Positions 7,835 through 16,560 are shown, counted from the stretch's first letter. The stretch: DNA of 48,756 bases from Betaproteobacteria bacterium (GCA_016192825.1 JACPTK010000092.1:1-48756); one strand, 5' to 3'. A program made the numbers and translations. The notes: generated from the sequence alone by a model not told the origin.

Positions 7835-8057
7835 GATCGTTGACTCTGCTCACGATCCATCCGGGTCGTGGTCATCTTGCAGACCGAAGGGGCCTGTGAA
7901 CATGAAGCCTGTGGCGCGCACCCCGCAAGCTCCTTCGCAATTGCTTTCGGCAAATTGGCTCGGCCCGGCGAGAATGCGGGCCGAATGAATTCCTGTCGCG
8001 TTACAGGCCTTGTAACGTGTTGCAGAAACTGTCCCAACTTTTTTGGAGGAGAGGAAT

Positions 8058-9029
8058 ATGAACAAACTGTCTGCAATTGCGCTTCGTACCACGCTCGCGG
8101 CGGGTGCCGCCGCTGTAGCGCTCGGTCTGTCCGCATTCCCCGCGGTCGCGGCGGAATACCCCAGCAAAGCGATTACCATCGTGGTGCATACCGGCCCCGG
8201 CGGCGGCATGGACCTGTTTGGCCGGGAAATCGCGAAACGGCTCCAAACCGTCCTCCGCCAGCCGGTCGTGGTCGAAAACCGGCCGGGCGGTTCGTCGGCG
8301 GTTGCCATGCAATACGCGGCGTCGCAGCCCACCGACGGCTACACGCTGATCGGTATCACCGATACGCTGATCATCACCCCCATCAAGAACAAGACGCCGA
8401 AGAGCTTGAAGGATTTCGTGCCGGTCGCCCATCTGCTTACCGATCCGAACGTGCTGTTCGTGAAAAGCGACAACAAGTACAAGAGCATCAAGGAGATGCT
8501 TGCGGACCTCAAGGCTGGCACGCGGCTGCGCATCGCCCAGACGCAGGTGGGCTCGCCGGAATCGACCGCGCTGTTGAAGCTGGTCAATAACTACGGACTG
8601 CGCAACATAGTCCCAGTGCCGGTCCAGGACGGCGGCGCGGGGGTGACCTCGGTGCTAGGCGGGCACCTGGTGGCGTCGCTGGCGGAACCGGCGGAAATCG
8701 GCGCGCAGATCGAGGCGAAGCAGGTGCGGGTGCTCGCGACCTTCACCACGAAGCGCATACCGCAGATGTCGGAGGTGCCAACCTTCAACGAGCTGGGATA
8801 CGACGTCGCCATCGACAAGTTCCGCGGAATTGCCGCGCCCAAGGGCACGCCGAGAAACGTCGTGGCGACGCTCGAAAAGGCGCTCAAACAGGTTCTCGAC
8901 GGCGCGGATTACAAGAAGGTGTATGACGCCAATTTCCAGATTCCCAACTTCATGGGCTCGGATGAATTTGCCAAATTCCTCGTGAAGAAGGAAGCGTCCT
9001 ACGCCAGCGCGTTAGCCACGAAGAAATAG
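8058..9029 (+). CDS. tctC: Tripartite tricarboxylate transporter receptor, Bug/TctC family
   Basis: 323 residues. Sec signal peptide MNKLSAIALRTTL...PAVAA with predicted cleavage after residue 32, then the canonical mature start EYPSKAITIVVHTGPGGGMD. Bug proteins are periplasmic binding proteins for carboxylates and hand the ligand to TctAB. The frame extends to a TTG at 8043, but ATG 8058 is preceded by GGAGGAGAGG and gives a proper signal peptide. TctB follows 12 bp later and TctA overlaps TctB, so this is a complete tctCBA operon. Ligand unknown; context suggests the hydroxy-acid handled by the upstream dehydrogenase/AtuA cluster. Confidence 0.93.
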   Translation: MNKLSAIALRTTLAAGAAAVALGLSAFPAVAAEYPSKAITIVVHTGPGGGMDLFGREIAKRLQTVLRQPVVVENRPGGSSAVAMQYAASQPTDGYTLIGITDTLIITPIKNKTPKSLKDFVPVAHLLTDPNVLFVKSDNKYKSIKEMLADLKAGTRLRIAQTQVGSPESTALLKLVNNYGLRNIVPVPVQDGGAGVTSVLGGHLVASLAEPAEIGAQIEAKQVRVLATFTTKRIPQMSEVPTFNELGYDVAIDKFRGIAAPKGTPRNVVATLEKALKQVLDGADYKKVYDANFQIPNFMGSDEFAKFLVKKEASYASALATKK

Positions 9030-9041
9030 GGGCGCGCTGCG

Positions 9042-9524
9042 ATGCTGGAAAAGGTGCTGGCCAGCGTGCTGGCGGGCGTCGGCGCAATCTGGTTCGCGGC
9101 CTCGTGGAACCTGGCCAGCGGGGCCGCCGGATACGGCGGGGCGTTTCCGCTGGGGCTGAGCGCGCTGCTTGTGGCGCTTTCGCTCCTGCTGCTGGTCACT
9201 TCCCGGGGCGTGCGCGGCACGCCGGCAGTTTCCCCACCCCCGGGGACGGGAACAGCCGGGAATGCGAAAGACTGGAATGGAACCGTCGCGGCAGCGTGGC
9301 TGGTAGCGCTGCTCGGCGGCTACGCCATTTTTTTTGACCTTCTTGGATTCGTACTGGTGACGCTGCTGTTCGGCGCCGTGTACCTCAGGCTGCTACATCG
9401 CGCCTCCTGGAAGGCGAGCCTTGTCACTTCGGTGCTGCTGACGCTCGGCGGCTACCTCGTCTTTCGCGTGCTGCTCGGCGTGCCGTTACCGACGGGCCTG
9501 CTGGTAGGGGAAATCTTCGGGTGA
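9042..9524 (+). CDS. tctB: Tripartite tricarboxylate transporter small membrane subunit TctB
   Basis: 160 residues, mostly hydrophobic, with four predicted membrane helices (about 4-20, 32-52, 84-110, 122-148) separated by a polar Pro/Gly loop at 55-78. Size, topology and position between tctC and tctA identify it as the small 4-TM subunit; sequence conservation in this family is low. Its stop codon overlaps the GTG start of tctA by four bases, indicating translational coupling. Confidence 0.88.
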   Translation: MLEKVLASVLAGVGAIWFAASWNLASGAAGYGGAFPLGLSALLVALSLLLLVTSRGVRGTPAVSPPPGTGTAGNAKDWNGTVAAAWLVALLGGYAIFFDLLGFVLVTLLFGAVYLRLLHRASWKASLVTSVLLTLGGYLVFRVLLGVPLPTGLLVGEIFG

Positions 9525-11038
9525 GCGGCATCGAGGGGCTGCTCGGCGGGTTCGTCATCGCGCTGCAGCCTGTCAACCTGCTGTGGGCGCTGCTCGGCGT
9601 CACGGTGGGCACGCTGATCGGCGTGCTGCCCGGCGTGGGACCCGTCTCCGGCATCGCGTTGCTGATCCCGCTGACCTACGGGTTGAACCCCATATCCGGA
9701 ATCATATTGCTTGCAGGCGTCTACTACGGCGCGATGTACGGCGGCTCGACGACGGCCATCCTCGCCGGCATTCCCGGCGAATCCTCTTCGGTCATGACGG
9801 CGGTGGACGGTTACGAAATGACCAAGCAGGGGCGCGCGGGGGTGGCGCTCGGAATATCGGCGTTCGGCTCCTTCATCGCCGGAACGGTGGGCGTGCTGCT
9901 CCTTACGCTGTTTGCGCCGCTGATTTCCCGCTGGGCGCTCAAGCTCGGGCCACCGGAATTCTTCCTGCTCATGTGCCTGGCCTTTTCCCTGGTCGCGGCG
10001 CTGACGGGAGACTCGTTCGTCAAGGGCCTGATATCAGCCGTGCTCGGACTCCTGCTCAGCACGGTCGGCATCGATATCTTTTCAGGCGAACCCCGCTTCA
10101 CCATGGATCTGATCGGATTGATAGACGGGATCGAGTTCCTTGTTGTCGCGATTGCGGTGTTCGCGGTGGCGGATGTGATCGAGAATGTCCAGAAGGGCCT
10201 TTCCCCGCTGCCTGTGCTGAAGCCCGTGCCGTTGCGCCAGATGATGCCCGGATGGAACGACTGGAAGGCATCGATAGGCGCGATACTGCGCGCCACCGGC
10301 CTCGGGTTCGTCGTGGGTGCGCTGCCCGGAGCGGGCGCTACCATCGCGTCGTTCATGTCGTACGGCGTCGAGAAATCGCTGAGCAGGGAACCGTGGCGTT
10401 TCGGTCGTGGTGCCATCGAAGGGGTGGCCGCGGCGGAGTCCGCCAACAATGCAGCCTCAAGCGGAGCCATGGTGCCGCTGATTACTCTCGGCATTCCGGG
10501 ATCGGGATCTACCGCGGTGCTGCTGGGCGCCTTTATTCTTTTTGGCATCCGGCCCGGGCCACTGTTGTTCGAGCAGCATCCCGACGTCGCCTGGGGGTTG
10601 ATCGCCAGCATGTATGTCGGCAACCTGATGCTGCTGATACTCAATCTGCCGCTGATCGGGCTGTTCGTCCAGGTCATCCGGCTGCCGTACGCGACTCTGT
10701 CGTTGCTCATCCTCATGCTTTCGCTGCTGGGCGTGTTCGCCAACGCGGCCAGCAGCTTCGGCCTGGTGTTGCTGGTTTTCTTCGGCGCCTGCGGATGGAT
10801 ACTGCGCCGCGCGGAATTTCCGATGCCCCCGCTGCTGCTCGGCCTGGTTCTGGGGGGGCTGACCGAGAAAACGTTCCGCCAGGCAATGCTGCTGTCGGAC
10901 GACGGATTGCTTATCTTTGTCAAAAGTCCTCTCTCGACGGCGCTGACGATTTGCCTTGGCGCCGTCTTTGCATACGGCGCATACCGATTCCTGCGGTCGC
11001 GAATGGGGTCCGGGGAGGCGGCGCAGCCCGGAACGTAG
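9521..11038 (+). CDS. tctA: Tripartite tricarboxylate transporter large permease TctA
   Basis: 505 residues, integral membrane protein with about ten to twelve helices. Family signatures are present in order: GTLIGVLPGVGPVSGIALLIP, YYGAMYGGSTTAILAGIPGE, GALPGAGATIASF, and ESANNAASSGAMVPLITLGIPGS. It starts at GTG 9521 inside the tctB stop (GTGA overlap). It imports the carboxylate delivered by the receptor, driven by an ion gradient in characterised relatives. It is followed by a convergent tctC gene after a 90-bp gap. Confidence 0.95.
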   Translation: MSGIEGLLGGFVIALQPVNLLWALLGVTVGTLIGVLPGVGPVSGIALLIPLTYGLNPISGIILLAGVYYGAMYGGSTTAILAGIPGESSSVMTAVDGYEMTKQGRAGVALGISAFGSFIAGTVGVLLLTLFAPLISRWALKLGPPEFFLLMCLAFSLVAALTGDSFVKGLISAVLGLLLSTVGIDIFSGEPRFTMDLIGLIDGIEFLVVAIAVFAVADVIENVQKGLSPLPVLKPVPLRQMMPGWNDWKASIGAILRATGLGFVVGALPGAGATIASFMSYGVEKSLSREPWRFGRGAIEGVAAAESANNAASSGAMVPLITLGIPGSGSTAVLLGAFILFGIRPGPLLFEQHPDVAWGLIASMYVGNLMLLILNLPLIGLFVQVIRLPYATLSLLILMLSLLGVFANAASSFGLVLLVFFGACGWILRRAEFPMPPLLLGLVLGGLTEKTFRQAMLLSDDGLLIFVKSPLSTALTICLGAVFAYGAYRFLRSRMGSGEAAQPGT

Positions 11039-11128
11039 GGAGGTCGCACGCGTCCGGCTTAAAGGCGCGTTTTTAGGGGCAATATCGAGGCTCTAATCCG
11101 CAGCGGCTGTTCGGCTTCTGATTACAGC

Positions 11129-12115
11129 CTAGTCGGCCCGCACGCCGGAAATCCTCACCACCTCTGCCCACTTCGGCAGCTCGGCCTTGATGTGGGCCGC
11201 GAGCTGCGCGGGCGTGGAGCCGACCGGTTCCACGCCCATTTCGTCCAGGCGCTTGCGGATCTCCGGCGCGTTCAGGGCGGCGACGAAGCTCCGGTTGAGC
11301 GCGTTCACGACGGCTTTCGGCGCGCCCGCCGGCGCGAGGATGGGGTACCAGGTGGACGCCTCGAAACCCGGCAGCGCGGCTTCCGCGACCGTCGGCACGT
11401 CGGGCAGCGCGGGGGAGCGCTTGGCTCCGGAGACGGCCAGCAGCCGCATCTTGCCCAGCCGGAAATGCGGCAGCGCGCCCGGCAGCGTGGGGAAGAACAG
11501 CGAGACGCGGCCCGAGAAGAGATCGGTGTAGGTCTGGCCGATCGCCTTGTACGGGACATGGACGAGCTCGATGCCCGCCTTGCTCCGGAACATCTCCATC
11601 GTCAGGTGCCCCGAGGTGCCGACTCCGGTCGAGCCGTAATTGATCTTGCCCGGCTGCTTTTTCGCGAGCGCGATCAGGTCCGGCACGCTCGTCACGGGCA
11701 GCGCGAGGGTGGCCGCGAGGGCGTTCTGCGTCGAGGCGAGCAGCGTGACCGGGGTGAAGTCCTTGACTGGATGGTACGGCAGGTCGCGGTAGATGGCCGC
11801 GTTGACCACGAGCGACGCGCTGGTGATATGGAGCGTGTAGCCGTCGGGCGTGGCGCGCGCCGCGATCTCGGCGCTGAGCCTGCCGCCGGCGCCAGGGCGG
11901 TTGTCGATGACGATCTGCTGCCCCAGCGCTTCCCCGGCCTTCTGCGCGACGAGGCGCGACACCAGGTCCACGCTGCCGCCGGGCGCGAACGCGACGATCA
12001 GCCGGATCGGGCGCGACGGGTAGGGCTGCGCCGGCGCCGGGGACGCCGCCACCGCGGAAACGGCCAGCATGAGCAGTCCCAGCGGCACGCGGGCGGGATT
12101 TGAAATTGATTTCAT
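11129..12115 (-). CDS. tctC: Orphan Bug/TctC receptor
   Basis: 328 residues on the minus strand. ATG at 12115-12113 with AAGGAGGA just upstream; a longer frame to 12301 is rejected because it would bury the signal peptide. Signal peptide of about 34 residues ending SPAPAQ, then PYPSRPIRLIVAFAPGGSVD, the Bug signature. The C-terminal end reads WAEVVRISGVRAD. No tctAB accompanies it, which is normal for Bug receptors: Burkholderiales carry many receptors per permease. It is divergent from the SDR gene, so the two may share a 203-bp control region and ligand. Confidence 0.92.
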   Translation of the reverse strand: MKSISNPARVPLGLLMLAVSAVAASPAPAQPYPSRPIRLIVAFAPGGSVDLVSRLVAQKAGEALGQQIVIDNRPGAGGRLSAEIAARATPDGYTLHITSASLVVNAAIYRDLPYHPVKDFTPVTLLASTQNALAATLALPVTSVPDLIALAKKQPGKINYGSTGVGTSGHLTMEMFRSKAGIELVHVPYKAIGQTYTDLFSGRVSLFFPTLPGALPHFRLGKMRLLAVSGAKRSPALPDVPTVAEAALPGFEASTWYPILAPAGAPKAVVNALNRSFVAALNAPEIRKRLDEMGVEPVGSTPAQLAAHIKAELPKWAEVVRISGVRAD

Positions 12116-12201
12116 CCTTCCTCCTTTATTATCGAGAGCGAGACTTGCGGCTCGCGGCTCGTGAAGTTCGCAGTTTACCTTCTGCGGCGGGCGTTTGCAG
12201 T

Positions 12202-12236
12202 AACTGGCAACTGACGGCTGCCAACTTCCAACTCGC
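12202..12236. repeat. Heptamer array, divergent tctC/SDR intergenic region
   Basis: Five consecutive degenerate 7-bp units: AACTGGC, AACTGAC, GGCTGCC, AACTTCC, AACTCGC. Two further GCGGCTC units lie at 12147-12160. One of about 20 such arrays in this window. Confidence 0.6.
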
Positions 12237-12318
12237 TCTCGCCTTGTCACGACCGAAGCCCGGTGCTGCATAATCCGGTATCCACCCAACGCGGCATCCA
12301 CAAAGTGGAATCCGGTTC

Positions 12319-13107
12319 ATGGCGGGACCCGTCACGCATTCTCCGGCGACCGTGAACGCGCCACGGCGGGTCGCGTTCGTGACCGGCGCGTCGCAGGGGC
12401 TTGGCGCCGAGATCGCCGTGGCGCTTGCGCGCGACGGCTGCGACGTCGCCGTCTCCTCGCGCCGCGTGGAGAAGCTCTCGGATACGATCGGCCGCATCGA
12501 GGCGGCGGGGGCGCGCGGCGTGCCGGTGGCGCTCGATGTCCGATCGCAATCGAGCATGGAGCGCGCGATGGACGAGGCCGCCGGCGCCTTCGGGCGCGTC
12601 GATGTGCTGGTCAACAATGCCGCCGTCACGCTGCGCCGGCGGGCGCTCGACCTGACGCGCGCCGAATGGGACGAGTTGATGGCCGTCAACCTGAAGGGGG
12701 CCTTTTTCATGAGCCAGCTCATGGGCAGGCACCTCGTGGCGATGCAGCGCCCGGGCTGCATCATCAGCCTCGCCTCGACCCACGGCATGGTCGGGTTCCC
12801 GGAGCGCCTCGCCTACGGCGTGTCCAAGGCCGGGATCATTCACATGACGCGAATGCTGGCGATCGAGTGGGCGGAGCACGGCATCCGCGTCAACGCCGTC
12901 GCGCCCGGCACGCTGGACACGCCGACGCGCGCCGAGTACTTCGCCGCGCATCCCGATGCGAAGCGGGCCATGCTCGAGCGTGTCCCGTTCCGCCGTTTCG
13001 GCGCGCCCGAAGAGGTGGCGGCGGCGGTATGCTACCTGGCGGGTCCCGGGGCGGCTTACATCACGGGGCAGACGCTGGTGCTGGACGGCGGGCTGACCGC
13101 CTACTGA
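12319..13107 (+). CDS. Short-chain dehydrogenase/reductase (SDR)
   Basis: 262 residues, classical SDR. The nucleotide-binding motif TGASQGLG is at 22-29, the NNAA motif follows in the middle, and the catalytic Tyr and Lys are Y166 and K170 (YGVSK), with the catalytic Ser in ISLAST before them. The C-terminus (ITGQTLVLDGGLTAY) is typical of FabG/gluconate-5-dehydrogenase-like members. Probably NAD(P)-dependent oxidation or reduction of a secondary alcohol or ketone; substrate unknown. It is divergent from a Bug receptor and followed by a purine-rich heptamer array starting directly after its stop codon. Confidence 0.92.
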   Translation: MAGPVTHSPATVNAPRRVAFVTGASQGLGAEIAVALARDGCDVAVSSRRVEKLSDTIGRIEAAGARGVPVALDVRSQSSMERAMDEAAGAFGRVDVLVNNAAVTLRRRALDLTRAEWDELMAVNLKGAFFMSQLMGRHLVAMQRPGCIISLASTHGMVGFPERLAYGVSKAGIIHMTRMLAIEWAEHGIRVNAVAPGTLDTPTRAEYFAAHPDAKRAMLERVPFRRFGAPEEVAAAVCYLAGPGAAYITGQTLVLDGGLTAY

Positions 13108-13225
13108 AGGGAAAAAGGAAAAAGGCAAAAGGGAAAAGGCGTAAGGGGAAAGGCCAAAGGCAAAGGCCAAAGGGCAAGACAAGCTGTTAACCACTTTTTC
13201 CTTTTCACTTTCCCCTTTTTCCTTG
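13108..13225. repeat. Purine-rich and pyrimidine-rich heptamer arrays forming an inverted repeat
   Basis: From the base after the SDR stop, units such as AGGAAAA, AGGCAAA, AGGGAAA, AGGGGAA and AGGCCAA repeat with a 7-bp period to about 13178. A complementary pyrimidine run with the same period (CTTTTTC, CTTTTCA, CTTTCCC, CTTTTTC) occupies 13194-13225. The two halves can pair into a long imperfect hairpin. It could act as a terminator between the SDR and cinA-like genes. Confidence 0.65.
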
Positions 13226-13270
13226 TTGTCAGATCCGGCGGCCCATGATCCACGCCTTAAGGAGTGAACG

Positions 13271-13756
13271 ATGCGCGAACTGATGCCCATCGCCGAAAAA
13301 ATCGCCGCCGCCCTGAAAGCGCGCGGGCAGACCGTTGCGGTCGCGGAATCATCCGCCGGCGGCCTCATTTCGGCGGCGCTGCTGGCGGTGCCCGGCGCTT
13401 CCGCCTATTTCATCGGCGGGAGTGTCCTGTACACCCGCAAGTCCATCCTGGCCCTGAAGGACACCCATGAGGAAATGTTCGCCGGCATCCGCGGCGCAAC
13501 CGAGCCGTGGGCCCTGCTTCTGGCGCGCACCGTGCGCGGCCGCTGCTCGGCCGACTGGGGCGTGGGCGAGAGCGGCGCGGCCGGGCCCGCGGGCAACCGC
13601 TACGGCGATCCGCCGGGGCACGCCTGCGTTGCCGTGACCGGCGGCGTCGAGCGCGCGATCGTGGTGAAGACCGGAAGCGGGGACCGGATCGCGAACATGT
13701 ACGCGTTCGCGACCGCGGCACTGAGCCTGCTGGCGGAGAGCCTTGAGAGACGGTGA
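13271..13756 (+). CDS. CinA C-terminal family protein (nicotinamide-nucleotide amidase, PncC-like)
   Basis: 161 residues, the size of stand-alone PncC. It shows the family motif AVAESSAGGLISAALLAVPGAS (Ser near 27-28 as the likely nucleophile), then YFIGGSVLYTRKS, and GESGAAGPAGNRYGDPPG. The enzyme deamidates NMN to nicotinate mononucleotide in NAD recycling. Compared with E. coli PncC, the middle VRGRCSADWGVGESG block is divergent. The last codon and the stop lie inside the first unit of a GTGACTC heptamer array. Confidence 0.85.
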   Translation: MRELMPIAEKIAAALKARGQTVAVAESSAGGLISAALLAVPGASAYFIGGSVLYTRKSILALKDTHEEMFAGIRGATEPWALLLARTVRGRCSADWGVGESGAAGPAGNRYGDPPGHACVAVTGGVERAIVVKTGSGDRIANMYAFATAALSLLAESLERR

Positions 13757-13787
13757 CTCGTGACTCGTGACTGGTGACTCGTGAGTC
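13753..13787. repeat. GTGACTC heptamer array beginning inside a stop codon
   Basis: Five consecutive 7-bp units: GTGACTC, GTGACTC, GTGACTG, GTGACTC, GTGAGTC. The TGA stop codon of the upstream gene (13754-13756) is part of the first unit. Confidence 0.75.
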
Positions 13788-13938
13788 GGCCTGTTCGTCG
13801 GCGCTGCGCTTAGCGCTGCTCGACCCACGACCCGCGGGCTCTCAGGACCATATCGTAGGAGCGCACGTGCGAATAGCGGCGGCTTCCTGCAATATCCCGA
13901 TCTCGATTCGATACTTGTGATGGGCTCCGGAAAGGGGG

Positions 13939-14346
13939 ATGACGATGGCGAAGAGCGATTTCGAGCGGAAACGGTGGGACAAGGGGATGGAGATCCTGAG
14001 GGAGATGGGCCGCGAAGGCACCATGATGAACCAGAAGGAGCTCTACCCGGACCTCTACAACCTGTCGGTCGGGTACCTGTTCGGGGAGATCTGGTCGCGG
14101 CCGCACCTCAGCATCCGCGAGCGGGAACTGATCACGCTGGCGGCGAACATCGCGCTGGCGCGCCCGGCCGGCACGCACTCGCACTACCGCAGCGCCCAGC
14201 ACATCGGCATCACCAAGGAGCAGATCATGGAGCTGATCATCCACGTCGGGCATTACGCCGGCTGGCCGGCGATCGCCCACGCGATCATCCAGTTCGAGCA
14301 GGTGCTGAAGGAAGACGCCGAGAAGGAGCAGGCGCAGAAGAAATGA
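13939..14346 (+). CDS. Carboxymuconolactone decarboxylase family protein
   Basis: 135 residues, all-helical. It matches the gamma-carboxymuconolactone decarboxylase family (LYNLSVGYLFGEIWSRPHLSIRERELITLAANIALARP, then HYRSAQHIGITKEQIMELIIHVGHYAGWPAI). It lacks the CXXC pair of AhpD-type members, so it is more PcaC-like than a peroxidase; the catalytic role is uncertain. Start at ATG 13939 or the in-frame ATG 13945; AAGGGGG lies upstream. The next gene-like sequence is a broken monooxygenase. Confidence 0.87.
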   Translation: MTMAKSDFERKRWDKGMEILREMGREGTMMNQKELYPDLYNLSVGYLFGEIWSRPHLSIRERELITLAANIALARPAGTHSHYRSAQHIGITKEQIMELIIHVGHYAGWPAIAHAIIQFEQVLKEDAEKEQAQKK

Positions 14347-14405
14347 GCCGCCACGGACGGCATTTCAGCCCCGCGCGGCACGCGAACACCGGAAAGGAAT
14401 CCTCA

Positions 14406-14541
14406 TGATTCTCGAAGTCGCCATCCTGCACATTCCGGCAGTCGCCGAAGGTCCAGGAGTTCCGCGCCCTGGTCGGCGGGTTTTTCGCGCAGCCGCCGGT
14501 CGCCGAGCATTTCGAGCGCGTGACCGGCAACCATATTTGAA
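14406..14541 (+). pseudogene. Remnant of an antibiotic-biosynthesis-monooxygenase (ABM) family gene
   Basis: ATG at 14406 gives MILEVAILHIP, the standard N-terminus of small ABM-domain proteins. The reading frame then shifts; the new frame from about 14440 reads QSPKVQEFRALVGGFF, then AQPPVAEHFERVTGNHI and stop, matching the usual C-terminal end (S..YQEWR.L...F...P.VEHFE.V). About 50-55 central codons are missing, so an internal deletion with a frameshift joined the two ends. The end coordinate may be off by one base. Confidence 0.65.
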
Positions 14542-14805
14542 CCGCGTGACGTGATACGGCGTGACATGGCGTAGCGTGACATGGAACTGCGTGACTTGAT
14601 ACGGCGTGATGCGTCGCGGCCGGGCCGAGCGGTCGACCGGCAAGCCGCGACTCGCGCCAGACCGGGTTAGTCCACTCACCAACGGAGGACAAGTCCTGCT
14701 TTAAGGCGGATGGCGGATGGCGGATGGCGAATGGCGGATGGATGGTTCCCGCGCGCCGCGCGGAGCCCAGTCACGAGCCGCGAGCCGCCAGTCGCGAATT
14801 TGAGG
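14542..14805. repeat. Mosaic of degenerate tandem repeats before a CocE-like gene
   Basis: 14543-14615 repeats GCGTGAC with TGATACG or ATGG spacers. 14705-14745 is GGCGGAT repeated with a 7-bp period (three perfect copies, then GGCGAAT, then GGCGGAT). 14768-14800 contains GAGCCGC-type heptamers. No gene is supported here. The array stops just before the TTGAGGAG ribosome-binding site of the next gene. Confidence 0.65.
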
Positions 14806-14812
14806 AGATGCC

Positions 14813-16534
14813 ATGAACGCACCGGAGAAGACCTCCAACGTTTCGCAGCCGAAGCACGCCAAGCTGATCGTGGAGAAGGACGTGCGGATCCCGATGCGGG
14901 ACGGCACGCTGCTCTACGCCGACATCCTGCGGCCAGAAGGGAAAAATGAGGGCGGCGCGGAGCGCTTTCCGGCGATCATGAATATCGGCGTCTACCAGAA
15001 GGACAAGGTCTGGATCCCGCCAGCGGACCTCGAGGAGAAGGCGAATCCGCACCTCAACTGGGAGACCGTGAACCCCGAGTGGTGGTGCCCGCGCGGCTAC
15101 GCCTGCGTGCGGGTGGATTCGCGCGGCACAGGGAAGTCGCCCGGCCGGTCGGATCCCAGCTCGTACCAGGAGTCGGTGGATTTCTACGACGCGATCGAGT
15201 GGGTCGCGAAGCAGCCCTGGTGCTCCGGAAAAATCGGCACGCTGGGCATTTCCTACCATGCAAGCTCGCAGTGGCGCGTCGCCAACCTCCAGCCGCCGTC
15301 GCTCAAATGCATCATGCCGTGGGAGGGGCGCGCCGACCAGTACCGCGACCAGGCCTACCACGGCGGCATCTTCGCGCTCGGCTTCATCGGCAACTGGTGG
15401 CTCACGCACACCGCGCACCACCTGCTGGGCCGCCCGCGCAGCTACAACCCGGACGCGTTCCAGAACGACATGCTGTGGCACATGATGCGCAACGATCTCG
15501 ACTCCGAGTACTGGCGCGCGTGCAGCGCGCGCTGGGAGCGCATCCAGGTGCCGGTCTACAGCGTCGGCAACTGGGGCGGCTTCTCGCTGCACCTGCGCGG
15601 CAACACCGAGGGCTACATGAACGCCGCCGCGAAGCACAAGAAACTGCGCATCCACACCGGCACGCACTTCCATCCGTTCCACTCGGAGGAGGGGCGCATG
15701 GACCAGCTGCGCTGGTTCGATCACTGGCTGAAGGGCATCGACACCGGCATCCTCGACGAGCCGCCGGTGAAGCTGGAGATCCGCACCGGCGGCAGCCAGA
15801 AGCCGTACCCGTTCCGCGTCGAGAACGAATGGCCGCTCGCGCGCACGCAGTGGACGAAAATGTACCTCGGGCTCGACCGCGCGCAGGGCCAGGAAGAAAT
15901 GGCGGTGGAGGGCCGGCTGGTGCGCGAGCCGCCCGCGGCCGGGAAAAGCGCGAGCTATCCGGCGAGCGGAGTCACCCGGGCCGGCGTGGCGTCGGGCTCG
16001 TCGCTTTCCACCACGCATGGCGGCGGCGGGCGTCTGGGCGTCTCGTTCGAGACGGCGCCGATGACGGAGGCGACCGAGATCACCGGTCCGCTCATGATGA
16101 ACCTGTGGGTGTCGAGCACCACCGAGGACATGGACATCTTCGTCACGCTGCGCAACATCGCGCCCGACGGCAAGGACGTGAGCGAGGTCGGCCAGCACGG
16201 CCAGCCGGTGCCGCTCACCAAGGGCTGGTTGCGCGCCTCGCACCGCAAGCTCGACCCGGAGAAGTCGCTGCCGTACCGGCCGTACCACCCGCACAACGAG
16301 CGGTGGTGGCTCACGCCGAATGAGCCGGTCGAATGCCAGATCGAGATCTGGCCGACGTGCATCGTGCTCGGCAAGGGCCACAAGTTGCGCGTGGACATCC
16401 AGCCGCGCGACGGCGTCGGAGCCGCGCCGTACACGCACTACCATGCGGACTACAACGCTGGCGCCGTGAACACCCTCCATTCAGGAGGGGACAGGCAGTC
16501 GTACATCCTGCTGCCGATCATTCCACCGAAGTGA
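14813..16534 (+). CDS. CocE/NonD family (X-Pro dipeptidyl-peptidase S15-like) hydrolase
   Basis: 573 residues. An N-terminal alpha/beta-hydrolase domain starts with IPMRDGTLLYADILRP, contains YACVRVDSRGTGKSPG, and has the nucleophile elbow GISYHASSQW (Ser in the G-x-S-Y context typical of CocE). The C-terminal half is the jelly-roll PepX_C domain (TGPLMMNLWVSST, then WLRASHRKLDPEKSLPYRPYHPH). No signal peptide, so likely cytoplasmic. Family members hydrolyse esters or amides such as acyl-alkaloids; the natural substrate is unknown. A clearly related paralogue lies at 17829 with a Bug receptor between them. ATG with TTGAGGAG upstream. Confidence 0.9.
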   Translation: MNAPEKTSNVSQPKHAKLIVEKDVRIPMRDGTLLYADILRPEGKNEGGAERFPAIMNIGVYQKDKVWIPPADLEEKANPHLNWETVNPEWWCPRGYACVRVDSRGTGKSPGRSDPSSYQESVDFYDAIEWVAKQPWCSGKIGTLGISYHASSQWRVANLQPPSLKCIMPWEGRADQYRDQAYHGGIFALGFIGNWWLTHTAHHLLGRPRSYNPDAFQNDMLWHMMRNDLDSEYWRACSARWERIQVPVYSVGNWGGFSLHLRGNTEGYMNAAAKHKKLRIHTGTHFHPFHSEEGRMDQLRWFDHWLKGIDTGILDEPPVKLEIRTGGSQKPYPFRVENEWPLARTQWTKMYLGLDRAQGQEEMAVEGRLVREPPAAGKSASYPASGVTRAGVASGSSLSTTHGGGGRLGVSFETAPMTEATEITGPLMMNLWVSSTTEDMDIFVTLRNIAPDGKDVSEVGQHGQPVPLTKGWLRASHRKLDPEKSLPYRPYHPHNERWWLTPNEPVECQIEIWPTCIVLGKGHKLRVDIQPRDGVGAAPYTHYHADYNAGAVNTLHSGGDRQSYILLPIIPPK

Positions 16535-16559
16535 TGGGTGATGAGTGATGGGTAATGAG
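16532..16559. repeat. TGATGGG heptamer array beginning with a stop codon
   Basis: Four units: TGATGGG, TGATGAG, TGATGGG, TAATGAG. The TGA stop of the CocE-like gene is the first three bases of the first unit. Confidence 0.7.
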
Positions 16560-16560
16560 G

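Noticed and set aside
13939-14346. Second AhpD-type peroxidase
   Set aside because: It has the carboxymuconolactone decarboxylase fold signature but lacks the CXXC redox pair.
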